The notes below the pieces were generated by a model. That model had not been told where the DNA came from, searched no databases, and worked only from the letters and a program-made list of their open reading frames with translations. Both the position numbers and the translations under genes were made by a program. DNA of 64,000 nt from Amycolatopsis sp. FBCC-B4732 (lineage in GTDB: Bacteria; Actinomycetota; Actinomycetes; Mycobacteriales; Pseudonocardiaceae), in the NCBI RefSeq assembly GCF_023008405.1, contig NZ_CP095376.1, positions 9,528,501 through 9,592,500 of the forward strand, read 5' to 3'. Shown here piece after piece: positions 8,618 through 18,400 of the stretch (position 1 is the stretch's first letter; each line of letters starts with the position of its first letter).

Positions 8618-9522
8618 TGCGCCACCGGCTCGCCCGCTTCGACCGCGAAGTCACCCCGCTGCTGTTCGTCGCGCCGTTCTTCGGGCTGTTCGCGGTCTTC
8701 GGCGCGTACCCGCTGCTCTACACGGCGTGGGTTTCGCTGCACGACTGGAACCTGCTCGAAGGCGGCCAGGGCCGGCTCGGCCTCGCCAACTACGGCGAGC
8801 TGCTCGCCGACCCGCACTTCTACAACGCGCTCGCCAACACGGTGAGCATCTTCCTGCTGGCCGCGGTCCCGGAATTCCTGCTGGCACTGGGCATCGCGGC
8901 GCTGCTCGACCGGCCGTTGCGCGCCGCGACCTGGTGGCGCACCGGGATCCTGCTGCCGAACGTCGTTTCCGTCGTCGCGATCGGGCTGGTGTTCGGGCAG
9001 CTGTTCAGCCGCGACTACGGCGTCGTCAACGAAGTGCTCGGCTGGGCCGGCATCGCGCCGGTCAACTGGCAGGCGACGACGTGGACGTCGCACCTCGCCG
9101 TGGCGAGCATGGTGCTCTGGCGCTGGACCGGCTACAACGCGCTGATCTACCTGGCCGCGATGCAGGCCGTCCCGAACGACCTCTACGAAGCCGCGGAACT
9201 CGACGGCGCCTCGCGGTGGCGGACGTTCTGGTCGATCACCGTGCCGGGCATCCGGCCCGCGATCGCGTTCACCGCGGTCGCCGGCACGGTCAACGGCCTC
9301 CAGCTCTTCGCCGAGCCGCAGCTGTTCGACGCCGGTGGGTCCGGCGCCACCGGGGGCAACGACCGCCAGTTCCAGACCCTCGTCATGTACCTGTACGAGA
9401 AGGGCTTCACGCAGTTCAACGCCGGGTACGCGGCGGCGCTGACGTGGGTGATGTTCGTGGTCTGCGCGTTGTTCGCGCTGGTCAACTACCGGCTGGTGCG
9501 CCGGTTCGTGAGGGCGGCGTGA
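8617..9522 (+). CDS. sugar ABC transporter permease (MalF/CebF type)
   Basis: This 301-residue integral membrane protein has about six hydrophobic segments, starting with LLFVAPFFGLFAVFGAYPLLY. The cytoplasmic coupling loop is EAAELDGASRWRTFWSITVPGIRPA, the EAA motif that contacts the ATPase subunit. The GTG start shares one base with the binding-protein stop (TAGTG), so the genes are translationally coupled. It pairs with the next permease. No ATPase gene is in the operon; such importers in actinomycetes often use a shared MsiK-type ATPase encoded elsewhere. Confidence 0.9.
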   Translation: MRHRLARFDREVTPLLFVAPFFGLFAVFGAYPLLYTAWVSLHDWNLLEGGQGRLGLANYGELLADPHFYNALANTVSIFLLAAVPEFLLALGIAALLDRPLRAATWWRTGILLPNVVSVVAIGLVFGQLFSRDYGVVNEVLGWAGIAPVNWQATTWTSHLAVASMVLWRWTGYNALIYLAAMQAVPNDLYEAAELDGASRWRTFWSITVPGIRPAIAFTAVAGTVNGLQLFAEPQLFDAGGSGATGGNDRQFQTLVMYLYEKGFTQFNAGYAAALTWVMFVVCALFALVNYRLVRRFVRAA

Positions 9523-10343
9523 CCGCGCGGCGCCGCCCGGGCGGCTGGGTGTACGCGGTGCTGACCGGCGTGCTCGGCGCGTCCGTGTTCCCGCTGTACT
9601 GGTCGTTCGTGGTGGCCACGCGCGACAACTCGGCGATCGGGGAGGCGGCGCCGGTGCTGGTACCGGGCGGGCACCTCGTCGAGAACGTGCGCCGCGTCTT
9701 CGACACCGTCGACTTCTGGCTCGCCATCGGGAACTCGCTGATCGTCGCGACCACCGTCATGGCGGCCAACGTCGTGCTGGCGAGCCTCGCCGGGTTCGCC
9801 TTCGCGCGCCTGCGCTTCCGCGGCCGGAACACGCTGTTCCTGCTGGTCGTCGGCTCGGCGATGGTGCCGGCGCAGCTCGGCGTCATCCCGCTGTACCTCG
9901 TCGTCGGCGACCTCGGCTGGTACGGGCGGCTGGAAGCGGTGATCGTGCCGGCGCTGGTCAGCGCCTTCAGCGTGTTCTGGATGCGCCAGGCCTGCGAGAA
10001 CGCGATCAGCGCCGACCTCGTCGACGCCGCCACCGTCGACGGCTGCTCGATCCTGCGCACCTACTGGCACGTCGCCGTGCCCGCGCTGCGCGCGCCGGCC
10101 GCGGTGCTCGCGATGCTCACCTTCATGGCCACGTGGAACGACTACTTCTGGCCGCTCGTGGTACTCGACCCCAACGAAACACCGACCGTGCAGGTGGCCC
10201 TTTCGCGGCTGGCGAGCGGCTACTACACCGACTACGCGCTGATGCTCACCGGCGCGACCGTCGGCGTCGTGCCCGTCATCGCGTTGTTCCTGCTGCTGGG
10301 GCGCTACCTCGTCAAGGGAATCCTGAAAGGGGCACCAGTGTGA
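9519..10343 (+). CDS. sugar ABC transporter permease (MalG/CebG type)
   Basis: A 274-residue membrane protein with about six transmembrane segments. Its EAA-type loop reads SADLVDAATVDGCSILRTYWHVAVPALRAP, and the segment FMATWNDYFWPLVVL is characteristic of MalG-like subunits. It starts at GTG 9519, overlapping the preceding permease by four bases (GTGA), and ends four bases into the beta-glucosidase gene in the same way. It forms the second half of the membrane channel of the sugar importer. Confidence 0.9.
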   Translation: MTARRRPGGWVYAVLTGVLGASVFPLYWSFVVATRDNSAIGEAAPVLVPGGHLVENVRRVFDTVDFWLAIGNSLIVATTVMAANVVLASLAGFAFARLRFRGRNTLFLLVVGSAMVPAQLGVIPLYLVVGDLGWYGRLEAVIVPALVSAFSVFWMRQACENAISADLVDAATVDGCSILRTYWHVAVPALRAPAAVLAMLTFMATWNDYFWPLVVLDPNETPTVQVALSRLASGYYTDYALMLTGATVGVVPVIALFLLLGRYLVKGILKGAPV

Positions 10344-11746
10344 CCGGACCCGAATTCCCGCCGGGGTTCCTGTGGGGCGCGGCGACCGCGTCGTACCAGG
10401 TGGAAGGCGGCGTCGGCGAAGGCGGCCGCGGACCGTCCATTTGGGACACGTTCGCGGCCGCCGACGGCAAGGTGCTCGGCGGCGCGACCGGCGAAGTCGC
10501 TTGCGACCACTACCACCGCTACCCCGAAGACGTCGGCCTGCTGGCGGACCTCGGCCTGAACGCGTACCGCTTTTCGGTCGCCTGGCCGCGCGTGATGCCG
10601 GACGGGCGGACGACGTCCGCGGCCGGCCTCGCCTTCTACGACCGGCTGGTCGACGAGCTCCTGAGCCGGGCCGTCGTCCCGGTGCTGACGCTCTACCACT
10701 GGGACCTCCCGCAGGCGCTGGAAGACGACGGCGGCTGGCCGGAACGCGACACGGCCCGGCGGTTCGCCGACTACGCCGCGGTCGTGCACGACGCCCTCGG
10801 CGACCGCGTCAACCAGTGGACGACGGTCAACGAACCGTTCTGCGCGGCCTTCCTCGGCTACGGCAGCGGCGTGCACGCGCCCGGCGTCCAGGACCACGAC
10901 ACCGCGCTGGTCGCGGCCCACCACCTGCTGCTCGGACACGGCCTCGCGACGCGCGCGCTGACCGAGCAGGCGCGCCCGGGGCACGAGTTCTCGCTGGCGC
11001 TGAACTTCGCCCCGGCGATCCCGGACGGCGACACCCCCGCCCACCGCGAGGCGGCCCGGAAGTTCGACGGCATCCACAACCGGTTCTTCCTGGACCCCGT
11101 GCTGGGCAAGGGATATCCGGAAGACGTCATGGCCGACGTCGAGCACCACGGCGGCCGGTTCGCCGCGGCCGTGCGCGACGGCGACACCGACGTGATCGCG
11201 GCGGCGATCGACTGGCTGGGCGTGAACTACTACGCCCCCGCGCGCGTCACCCCGCTCGAAGACCCGCTGGGCCCCGGCAACTGCCCGCTGCCCGGCTTGC
11301 GCGGGTTGGACGTGCTGCCCGCGCCGCCGCCGCTGACGGCGTTCGGCTGGGAGCAGTCGCCGGGCACGCTGACCGAGCTGCTGACGTGGATCCACGAGCG
11401 GTCCGGTGGGCTGCCGCTGGTCGTCGCCGAGAACGGCGCGTCCTTTGTGGACGATGTGGTCGACGGCCGGGTGCACGACAACGACCGCGTCCACTACTTC
11501 GCCGAGCACCTGGAAGCGGTGCACGACGCCCTGCGCGGCGGCGCCGACGTCCGCGGGTACTTCGCCTGGTCGCTGCTCGACAACTTCGAGTGGGCGATGG
11601 GCTACACGCAGCGCTTCGGCCTGGTGCACGTCGACTTCGACACGCAACGGCGGACCGTCAAGGACTCCGGCCGGTTCCTCGGCCGGGTCGCGAAGGCCAA
11701 CGCGCTAGGTGCGCCGCCGGACGGCGTCGGCGACACCGGAGCGTGA
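10340..11746 (+). CDS. GH1 family beta-glucosidase
   Basis: The 468-residue enzyme is full length for GH1. The N-terminal signature FLWGAATASYQVEGG is at about residues 10-24. The acid/base Glu165 lies in TVNEPF and the nucleophile Glu364 in VVAENGAS. No signal peptide is seen, so it acts in the cytoplasm on imported disaccharides. It starts at GTG 10340, overlapping the permease by four bases, and is the last gene of the operon. Its final 42 bases overlap the 3' end of the SARP gene on the opposite strand. The exact substrate cannot be read from sequence. Confidence 0.92.
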   Translation: MTGPEFPPGFLWGAATASYQVEGGVGEGGRGPSIWDTFAAADGKVLGGATGEVACDHYHRYPEDVGLLADLGLNAYRFSVAWPRVMPDGRTTSAAGLAFYDRLVDELLSRAVVPVLTLYHWDLPQALEDDGGWPERDTARRFADYAAVVHDALGDRVNQWTTVNEPFCAAFLGYGSGVHAPGVQDHDTALVAAHHLLLGHGLATRALTEQARPGHEFSLALNFAPAIPDGDTPAHREAARKFDGIHNRFFLDPVLGKGYPEDVMADVEHHGGRFAAAVRDGDTDVIAAAIDWLGVNYYAPARVTPLEDPLGPGNCPLPGLRGLDVLPAPPPLTAFGWEQSPGTLTELLTWIHERSGGLPLVVAENGASFVDDVVDGRVHDNDRVHYFAEHLEAVHDALRGGADVRGYFAWSLLDNFEWAMGYTQRFGLVHVDFDTQRRTVKDSGRFLGRVAKANALGAPPDGVGDTGA

Positions 11747-14700
11747 GGGCGTTTCCAGCTTCCCGAGCAGCCGGGCCACGTGGGCCTGGACCGTCCGCCG
11801 CGGCAGCGACAGCTCGGCCGCGATGTCCGGGTTGGAGCGGCCTTCGGCGACGAGACCGGCGATGCGGACCTCGATCGCCGTGAGCGACTCCCAGCCGTGC
11901 CCGGGCCGGATCGGTGAGAACACCGCACCGCGCCGGACACCGAGGCGGCGCAACCGGGTTTCCGCGCGCCGCAGGTCCCAGCGCGCGGACAACGCCGTGT
12001 AGAGCTCGGCGGCCTCCTCGAACGCCGCTTGCGCCGCGTCCAGCCGGCCCGCGCCGGCCAGCAGCACGGCCGCGTCTTCCAGCGCGGCCGCCAGTTCCGG
12101 GCGGCGGCCGACCGCGCGAAAGTGCTCCGCCGTGGCCAGTACCGCGGCCGGGTCGTCCTCGATCAGCCCGCGGCACCACGACGCCGCCGCGTGCGCTCGA
12201 GCCGGCCGTCGTTCCTTCGCCGCCTCTTCTTCGCAGACGTCGAGAGCGCGGCGGGCGCGGCCGAGGTCGTCCTGCGCCATCGCCAGCCGCACGAACGCCG
12301 GCAACCATTGGTGCCGCAGCATCATCGCCGCGTACGTCGGGTTCAGGATCGGCTCGAGGACGGTCAGCGCGCGGGCGCGGTCGCCGCGCTGTTCGGCCGC
12401 GAGGGCGTCGGCGACCATCAGGAAGTCGAAGCTCTCCCGCTCGGCGCTGGTCGCCGGGGCGTACTCCTCCGCCGCGTCGAGGTGGGCGGCGGCCTGGGCG
12501 CGGTCGTCGCGGCGGCCCGCGATCAGCGCCGCGACGCCGTGCAGCAGCAGCGCGGCCGGACCCGGCTCGCGCAGGCCGTAGAACGTGATCGCCGGGCCGT
12601 CCTCGATGACCGTGTCCAGCTCGACCAGCGCCTCGTCCCAGCGGCCTTCCCAGTACCGGTGCACCGCCGCGGAAACCTGTAACCCGACGGGCAGCGCGTG
12701 CCGTGCCGCGACTTCCCCCGCCGCGCGCAGGGCGTCGCCCGCCTCGGCCAGGCGGTCGAGGTTCTGCAGCGTGAAGACGCGGTTGTCGAGCAGGTCGAGG
12801 TGCAGGTCGGCCAGCTCGTGCTCATCGCCGACGGCCTCGATCGCCGCGTCGACGTGGCCGAGCGCGCGGTCGTGCTCGCGGCGCACGGAATCGACCAGCC
12901 ACAACGTCTGCAGCGCGTGCGCGGTCACGTACCGGTCGCCGCCGGCGAGCGACTTCGTTTCGCGCGCCGCCTTTTCCGCGGTGTCCAAATCGGACAGATC
13001 GCCGCGCCGGAAGTTGGCCAGCAGCTGCCGGTGCTTGACGCGCCAGAGCTCGGGCACGGCCGGGTCGTCGACCGCGCCGGCCAGCGTCGCGACCGCGCCT
13101 TCGGTGTCGCCGCGACGGTGCCGCAGCGCCGCGGCCACGTGCCGCATCTCCTCGACGGCGTCCGGATCGGTGGCGACCTCGATGGCTTGCTGCGCCTGGG
13201 TTTCCGGGCTGCGCTCCAGCCGGAACAGCACCTTGACCAGTGCGACGAGCAGGACCTCCCGGCGCGGGTCGGCGCCGTCGATCGCGGCCAGCGCGCGTTC
13301 CAGCAGCTCGACGGCGATCAGCGGCGCCCGGTTGGAGACGGCCGCGTGGTGCCCGGTGAGCCAGTCCAGCACCCATTCGTCCACTGTGGCCGGTGCGGCC
13401 ACCAGCTGTTCGGCGACGCGCTTGACCGGCGCGCCGATCCGGGCGAGCGCCTCGGCGGCCTGGCGGTGCAGCGCCGCTCGCGTCGCGCCGGGCAACCGGT
13501 CGTAAAGCGCTTGGCGCAGCAGGGGATGGCGGAACGCGAGCTGCGTCCCGGTGTCGATGAGGACGTTCGCCGCGACGGCTTCTTCGAGCGGCTCCAGCAG
13601 GTCCGACGGCCGGGTGCCGAGCACCGCGGCGACGTCCCCGACCGCGAACTCCATGCCCAGCAACGCGCCCCAGCGCAGCACTTCCTGCGTCCGCGCGGTG
13701 AGGAAGTCGAGCCGCCGGTCGACCGCGGCGACCAGCGAACCGGGCGCCTCGAACTCGGCCGGGTCGCCGACGTCGGCCTCGCCGCCGCTCACCTCGACCG
13801 CGCCGGCGCGCAGCAGGACGTCGACCATTTCCTTGACGTACAACGGGTTCCCGGCACCGCGAGCGGCCAGCTCGCGCAGCCCCGGCCCCGGCGGCGCCCC
13901 GATCCGGTCCTCGATCAGCCGGCCGACGTCTTCGCCGGTCAGCGGCGCGAGGTCGAGGACGACGCCGTCGCGCGCCTGGACACCGCGGCGCAGCTGGGCG
14001 AGCTCGGCGCGGTCGGGCGCCGGGCGGGTCGCGGCCACCAGCAGCAGCGGCAGCTGGCGGGTGGCCGCGCAGAGCCGGTGCCAGACCAGCACGGACGCCT
14101 CGTCGGCCCACTGGAGGTCGTCGATCACCAGCACCTGGGGCGAGTGCGCGCAGAGTTCGTCGACCAGGGCCAGCAGCCGGTCGACGGCGCCGAGCACCGG
14201 GTCGGCCGGGCCCCAGCTGCGCCGCACCGGGCCTTCGCCGGCGAGCTCCTGCGCCACCCGCGCGCGCCGTGGGTCGGCCGAATGCACGTCGATCGCCAGG
14301 CACTCCAGGATGACCTGCAGCGGGAACCGGGTGCTGAGCTCGTCGGCGGCGGCGGAAAGCCGCTGGTAGCCGGGGCCGTCGGGTAGCGAACCGGCGAGCA
14401 GCTCGGACTTGCCGATGCCCGCCTCGCCCTCGATCCAGACGGCCCGCCCCCGCCCGGCCCGGACGTCGGCGACGAGTTCGGCGAGGGTCCGGGTTTCGGC
14501 TTCCCGCCCGAACAGCCGGTGCCCGGTGACCACGACCGGCGCCGCGGGCGCGTCGAGTCCGGGGTCCTGGGCGAGGATCCGCTGGTGGAGCCGTTGCAGG
14601 GCGGGTCCGGGCTCGACGCCGAGCTCCTCGACGAGGGTGGCGCGGGCGTCGCGGAAGACGTCGAGCGCGTCGGAGTGCCGCCCGCTGCGGTAGAGGGCGA

Positions 14701-15334
14701 GCATGAGCGACTCGCGGAGGGATTCGCGCAGCGGGTGCTCGCCGGCCAGCACGGCCAGCTCCGGCGCGAGGTCGAGGTGCCCGCCGAGGGCCAGCACCGC
14801 TTCGGCCCGCCGTTCGAGGGTGTTCAGCCGCAGCTCGGCGAGGTATTCGCGGTGCCGCTCGGCGAACCCGCCCGGCACCCCGGAAAGCGCTTCACCCTGC
14901 CAGAGGGCGAGGGCGGCGTCGAGCTCGGTGACGGCGGCCAGCGGATCGCCCTGGCGGAGGTGGTCCCTTGCGAGCTCGCGGTGCCGTTCGAACACGGCCG
15001 CGTCCAGCGCGTCTTCGGCGAGCAGCAAGGAGTACCCGGCCGGATCCGACACCAGGACACTGGCCGCCGACCAGCGCGACCGGTCCGGTTCGAGCGCGCG
15101 GCGGAGCCCGGAGACGTAGGTGTGGACGCTGCCCTCGACACTGGCGGGCGCGGAGTCGCCCCAGACACCGGCGATCAGCTCGGCACGGGGGACCGGCCGC
15201 CCGGCGTTGACCGCGAGCACCGCGAAGATGGCACGCTGACGCGCGGGGCCGAGGCCGATTTCGGCCGCCCCGCGCCAGGCCCGCAGCGGGCCGAGCACAC
15301 CCACCCGCAGGCCGGTGTCCGCATCCCCTGCCAT
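11705..15334 (-). CDS. SARP/BTAD-AAA ATPase regulator with C-terminal LuxR helix-turn-helix
   Basis: A 1,209-residue transcription factor. Domain order: OmpR-type winged helix (residues 8-95, LRVGVLGPLRAW to SVEGSVHTYVSGLRRALEP), BTAD helical domain (about 100-255, VEELGVEPGPALQRLHQRIL), a STAND ATPase with P-loop GEAGIGKSELL (about 305) and Walker B VLVIDDLQWADE, a long helical region, and a C-terminal LuxR helix-turn-helix (LTAIEVRIAGLVAEGRSNPDIAAEL, RRTVQAHVARLLGKLE). The combination of two different DNA-binding ends is uncommon. SARPs usually activate nearby clusters, but no biosynthetic genes are in the window. It is tandem to a paralogue lacking the LuxR end. Confidence 0.9.
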   Translation of the reverse strand: MAGDADTGLRVGVLGPLRAWRGAAEIGLGPARQRAIFAVLAVNAGRPVPRAELIAGVWGDSAPASVEGSVHTYVSGLRRALEPDRSRWSAASVLVSDPAGYSLLLAEDALDAAVFERHRELARDHLRQGDPLAAVTELDAALALWQGEALSGVPGGFAERHREYLAELRLNTLERRAEAVLALGGHLDLAPELAVLAGEHPLRESLRESLMLALYRSGRHSDALDVFRDARATLVEELGVEPGPALQRLHQRILAQDPGLDAPAAPVVVTGHRLFGREAETRTLAELVADVRAGRGRAVWIEGEAGIGKSELLAGSLPDGPGYQRLSAAADELSTRFPLQVILECLAIDVHSADPRRARVAQELAGEGPVRRSWGPADPVLGAVDRLLALVDELCAHSPQVLVIDDLQWADEASVLVWHRLCAATRQLPLLLVAATRPAPDRAELAQLRRGVQARDGVVLDLAPLTGEDVGRLIEDRIGAPPGPGLRELAARGAGNPLYVKEMVDVLLRAGAVEVSGGEADVGDPAEFEAPGSLVAAVDRRLDFLTARTQEVLRWGALLGMEFAVGDVAAVLGTRPSDLLEPLEEAVAANVLIDTGTQLAFRHPLLRQALYDRLPGATRAALHRQAAEALARIGAPVKRVAEQLVAAPATVDEWVLDWLTGHHAAVSNRAPLIAVELLERALAAIDGADPRREVLLVALVKVLFRLERSPETQAQQAIEVATDPDAVEEMRHVAAALRHRRGDTEGAVATLAGAVDDPAVPELWRVKHRQLLANFRRGDLSDLDTAEKAARETKSLAGGDRYVTAHALQTLWLVDSVRREHDRALGHVDAAIEAVGDEHELADLHLDLLDNRVFTLQNLDRLAEAGDALRAAGEVAARHALPVGLQVSAAVHRYWEGRWDEALVELDTVIEDGPAITFYGLREPGPAALLLHGVAALIAGRRDDRAQAAAHLDAAEEYAPATSAERESFDFLMVADALAAEQRGDRARALTVLEPILNPTYAAMMLRHQWLPAFVRLAMAQDDLGRARRALDVCEEEAAKERRPARAHAAASWCRGLIEDDPAAVLATAEHFRAVGRRPELAAALEDAAVLLAGAGRLDAAQAAFEEAAELYTALSARWDLRRAETRLRRLGVRRGAVFSPIRPGHGWESLTAIEVRIAGLVAEGRSNPDIAAELSLPRRTVQAHVARLLGKLETPSRSGVADAVRRRT

Positions 15335-15349
15335 GTCAGTGCCGTCCCC

Positions 15350-15369
15350 TCTGGGGCGTGCGCCCCAGA
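15350..15369. repeat. hairpin repeat element upstream of the first SARP gene
   Basis: TCTGGGGC-GTGC-GCCCCAGA is a perfect 8-bp dyad 15 bases upstream of the start codon of the 1,209-residue regulator and is followed by CCCCG. The same arms recur at 18749-18767 near the start of the second SARP gene. It resembles dispersed GC-rich hairpins found between actinomycete genes. Confidence 0.6.
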
Positions 15370-15470
15370 CCCCGTTTCCCCCAGGGACATCTCGGTAACG
15401 ACTACACCGGTGACCTTACTGACGTGGCAACCCCCACCCGGGTTGCGCTCGACCCGAAGCGGTGCCGTGG

Positions 15471-18400
15471 TTACTCGCCGGCGGCGGCGGCTCGCTGGCG
15501 GACCGCGTGGGCGCGCCTGATGCCGAACGGCTGCATGCGGGCCTCCGCGCGGCGGACGTCCCACACCGCGCCCATCCCCGTGTACGCCGTCAGCGCGGTC
15601 CGGAACGCCGTCCGCGCCTCGTCCAGCCGGTCCGACTCGGCCAGCAGGATCGCCGCGTCCTCGGTCGCCTTCGCCTGCTTGAGCAGCCGACCGGCCGCCC
15701 GGTAGTGGCCGGCGGCGGTGAGCACCGGCTCGGGGTCGCCGGCCACCAGGCCGCGGCAGTGCGCGGCCGCCGCCGCGTGGGCCGGCGGGACGTCTCCCTC
15801 GACGTCGAGCAGGCGCAACGCCTGGTGGGCGCGCTGCCCCTCGCCGAGGCGCAGGGCGAGCCGGACCAGGTCCGGGAGCCACTGGTGGCGGGCCGCGGGC
15901 GGGTAGTTCTCCTCCAGCAGCGGCAGCAACGCGGCCAGCGCCGCCTCCGGCCGGTCGTCCTGCTCGGCCAGCAACGCCCGCGCCGCGAGCAGGAAGTCGC
16001 CGCCGTCGGGCTCCAGGCCCGGGGGCCACTGGCGCCGGTCGGCCGCTTCGAGGTGCGTCCTGGCCCGGCCCGGGTCGCCGCGGTGGCCGGCGATCAGCGC
16101 GCCGACCCCGTGCACCAGCAGCGCCGAACCGGGGCTGCGCAGCACGTACGACGCCGTTTCCGCGCCGTCGCGGATCACCGCGTCCAGCTCGTCGAGGGCC
16201 TCGGGCCAGCGGCCCAGCCAGTAGTAGTGCACCGCGCCGGCCAGGTGCATCTCGCCCGGCACCGCGCGGGTCGCGGCGATCCGGCGGGCGGCGTCGAGCG
16301 GCTCCGCGGCCTCCTCGAGGCTGTCGAGCTTCGGCACGGACAGCGCCGCGTCGTCCAGCGGGTGCAGCCCGGCGGGCGCCAGCGCCGTCTCCTCGCCGAG
16401 CCGCTCCAGCGTGGCCAGCAGCGACTCGTGCCGCCCGCGCCACATCTCCGGGACGTCGGTGTCGTCGAGGGTCCGCTTCAGCTCGGCGGTCGCCTCGGCG
16501 AAGTCGCCGCGCCGGTAGTAGACGTAGGCGAGGATCCAGCGCATCTCCGCCGCGCGCCTGCTGTCGGCCGTCCGCGCCACGACCGACCGCGCCTCGGCCT
16601 CGGGCTCCCGGCCGAGCCAGAACAGCAGCCGGGCCAGGGTCGCGGTCAGCGTCTCCCGCGCGTCCGGCGGCAGCGTGCCCTGCGTGACGGCGTGGCGCAG
16701 CAGGTCCACGGCGATCCGCGGGGTCTCGGTGGCGACCGTCCCGATGTGGTCCAGCAGCCACGTCGTCACCCACGGGTCGACCTGCGCGGGCGCGGCGGCG
16801 AGCTGTTCGGCGACGCGGACCGCGGGCGCCCCCGCGGCGGCGAACGCCTCGGCCAGCTGCCGGTGCAGCGCCACGCGCATCGCCGCCGGCGTCTTTTCGT
16901 AGAGCACCCGGCGGACCAGCGGGTGCCGGAACGCCAGCCGGTCGCCCGACTCGACGAGCACCCCGGACGCGATCGCCTCGTCGACCGCGCCGACCAGCGC
17001 CGTCGGCGGCCGTTCGGTGGCGACGGCGATGTCCGACAGCGAGAACTCGCGGCCCAGCATCGCGGCCCAGCGCAGGGTGTCGCGCGTGCCGCTGGAGAGG
17101 AAGCTCAGGTACAGCGTGATCCGCGACCCGAGCGGCGCCGGGATGGTCTGGCACGAGTTGCCGTCCAGGTGCGCGTGGACGCCGTCGAGCACGATCATCG
17201 ACTGCGCCAGCAGCGTCTCGACGATTTCCCTGGTGTAGCGCGGGTTTCCGGCGCCGTAGGAGACGAGCAGCCCCAAGCCCGGCCCGGGCGGCGCCCCGAC
17301 CAGCTCGGTGGCCAGCTCTCGGGCCGCGCTTTCGGTCAGCGGCGGCAGCGCCAGGACCGTCGTGTCATCGTTGTCAAGCTCGGCTCGCAGCTCGTCGAGC
17401 GCGGCCGGGCGTGGCACCGGGCGGCAGGCGCCGACGAGCAGCAGCGGCAGCTGCCGCGTCTCCCGGCTGAGGTACCGCCAGACGCCGAGGGTGGCGTCGT
17501 CGGCCCAGTGCAGGTCGTCGACCACGAGCACCAGCGGCGCCTCCGCGCACAGCTCGCGGACCAGCGCGAGCAGGCCGTCGACCGGATCCTCGCCGGGGTG
17601 CTCGGCGAGCCGGGCGGCGAGGACGGCCCGGTGCCCGGCGGCGCCCGCGTGCACGCCCAGCGCGTCGAGCAACGGCCGCAGGGCGAACCGCTGGTCGAGC
17701 GAGTCGGCGGCGGCGAAGGCGGGCTGGAGGTCTTCGGCCATGGCGAGCACTTCGGCCAGCAGCGCCGTCCGGCCGCTGCCCGGCTCGCCTTCGAGCCACA
17801 CCGACCGGCCGATCCCCGCTTCGAGCCCGTCGACGGCTTCGCGCAGCCGGGCCAGCTCGGCTTCCCGGCCGAGGAAGAGGTCGGCGCGCTCGGGCATCGC
17901 CGCGACCGGGAGCCGCGTCGGGCGCGGCGGTGGCGCGGGCTTCGGTTCCGGCGCGGGCGCGGGCTTTTCCCGCAGCTGGTCGTAGAGCCGCCGCAGCGCC
18001 GGGCCGGGCTCGGTGCCGGACGACTCGACGAGCCGGTCGCGGACGTCGGTGTAGACGGCGATCGCTTCGGTCCGCCGGTCGGCGCGGACCAGCGCCCGCA
18101 TGAGGAGCCCGCGCAGCGTTTCGCGGAACGGGTGCTCACGGGTCAGCGCGGTCAGCTCGGCCACGAGCTCGGCGTGCCCGCCCGACTCCAGGACGACCTC
18201 GGCCCGCCGCTCGACCGTCGCGAGCCGCACCTCGGTCAGCCGCGCGCGCTGGGCGGCGGCGAACGGCCCGGGCAGGCCGGACAGCGGGACGCCGTGCCAG
18301 AGCGCGAGCGCTTCCTCGAGGTCCTCGCGGGCGCCGCGGAGGTCACCGGCCGACTGCTTGCGCTGCGCCTGTTCGCGAAGGGCCTCGAACCGGTGGACGT

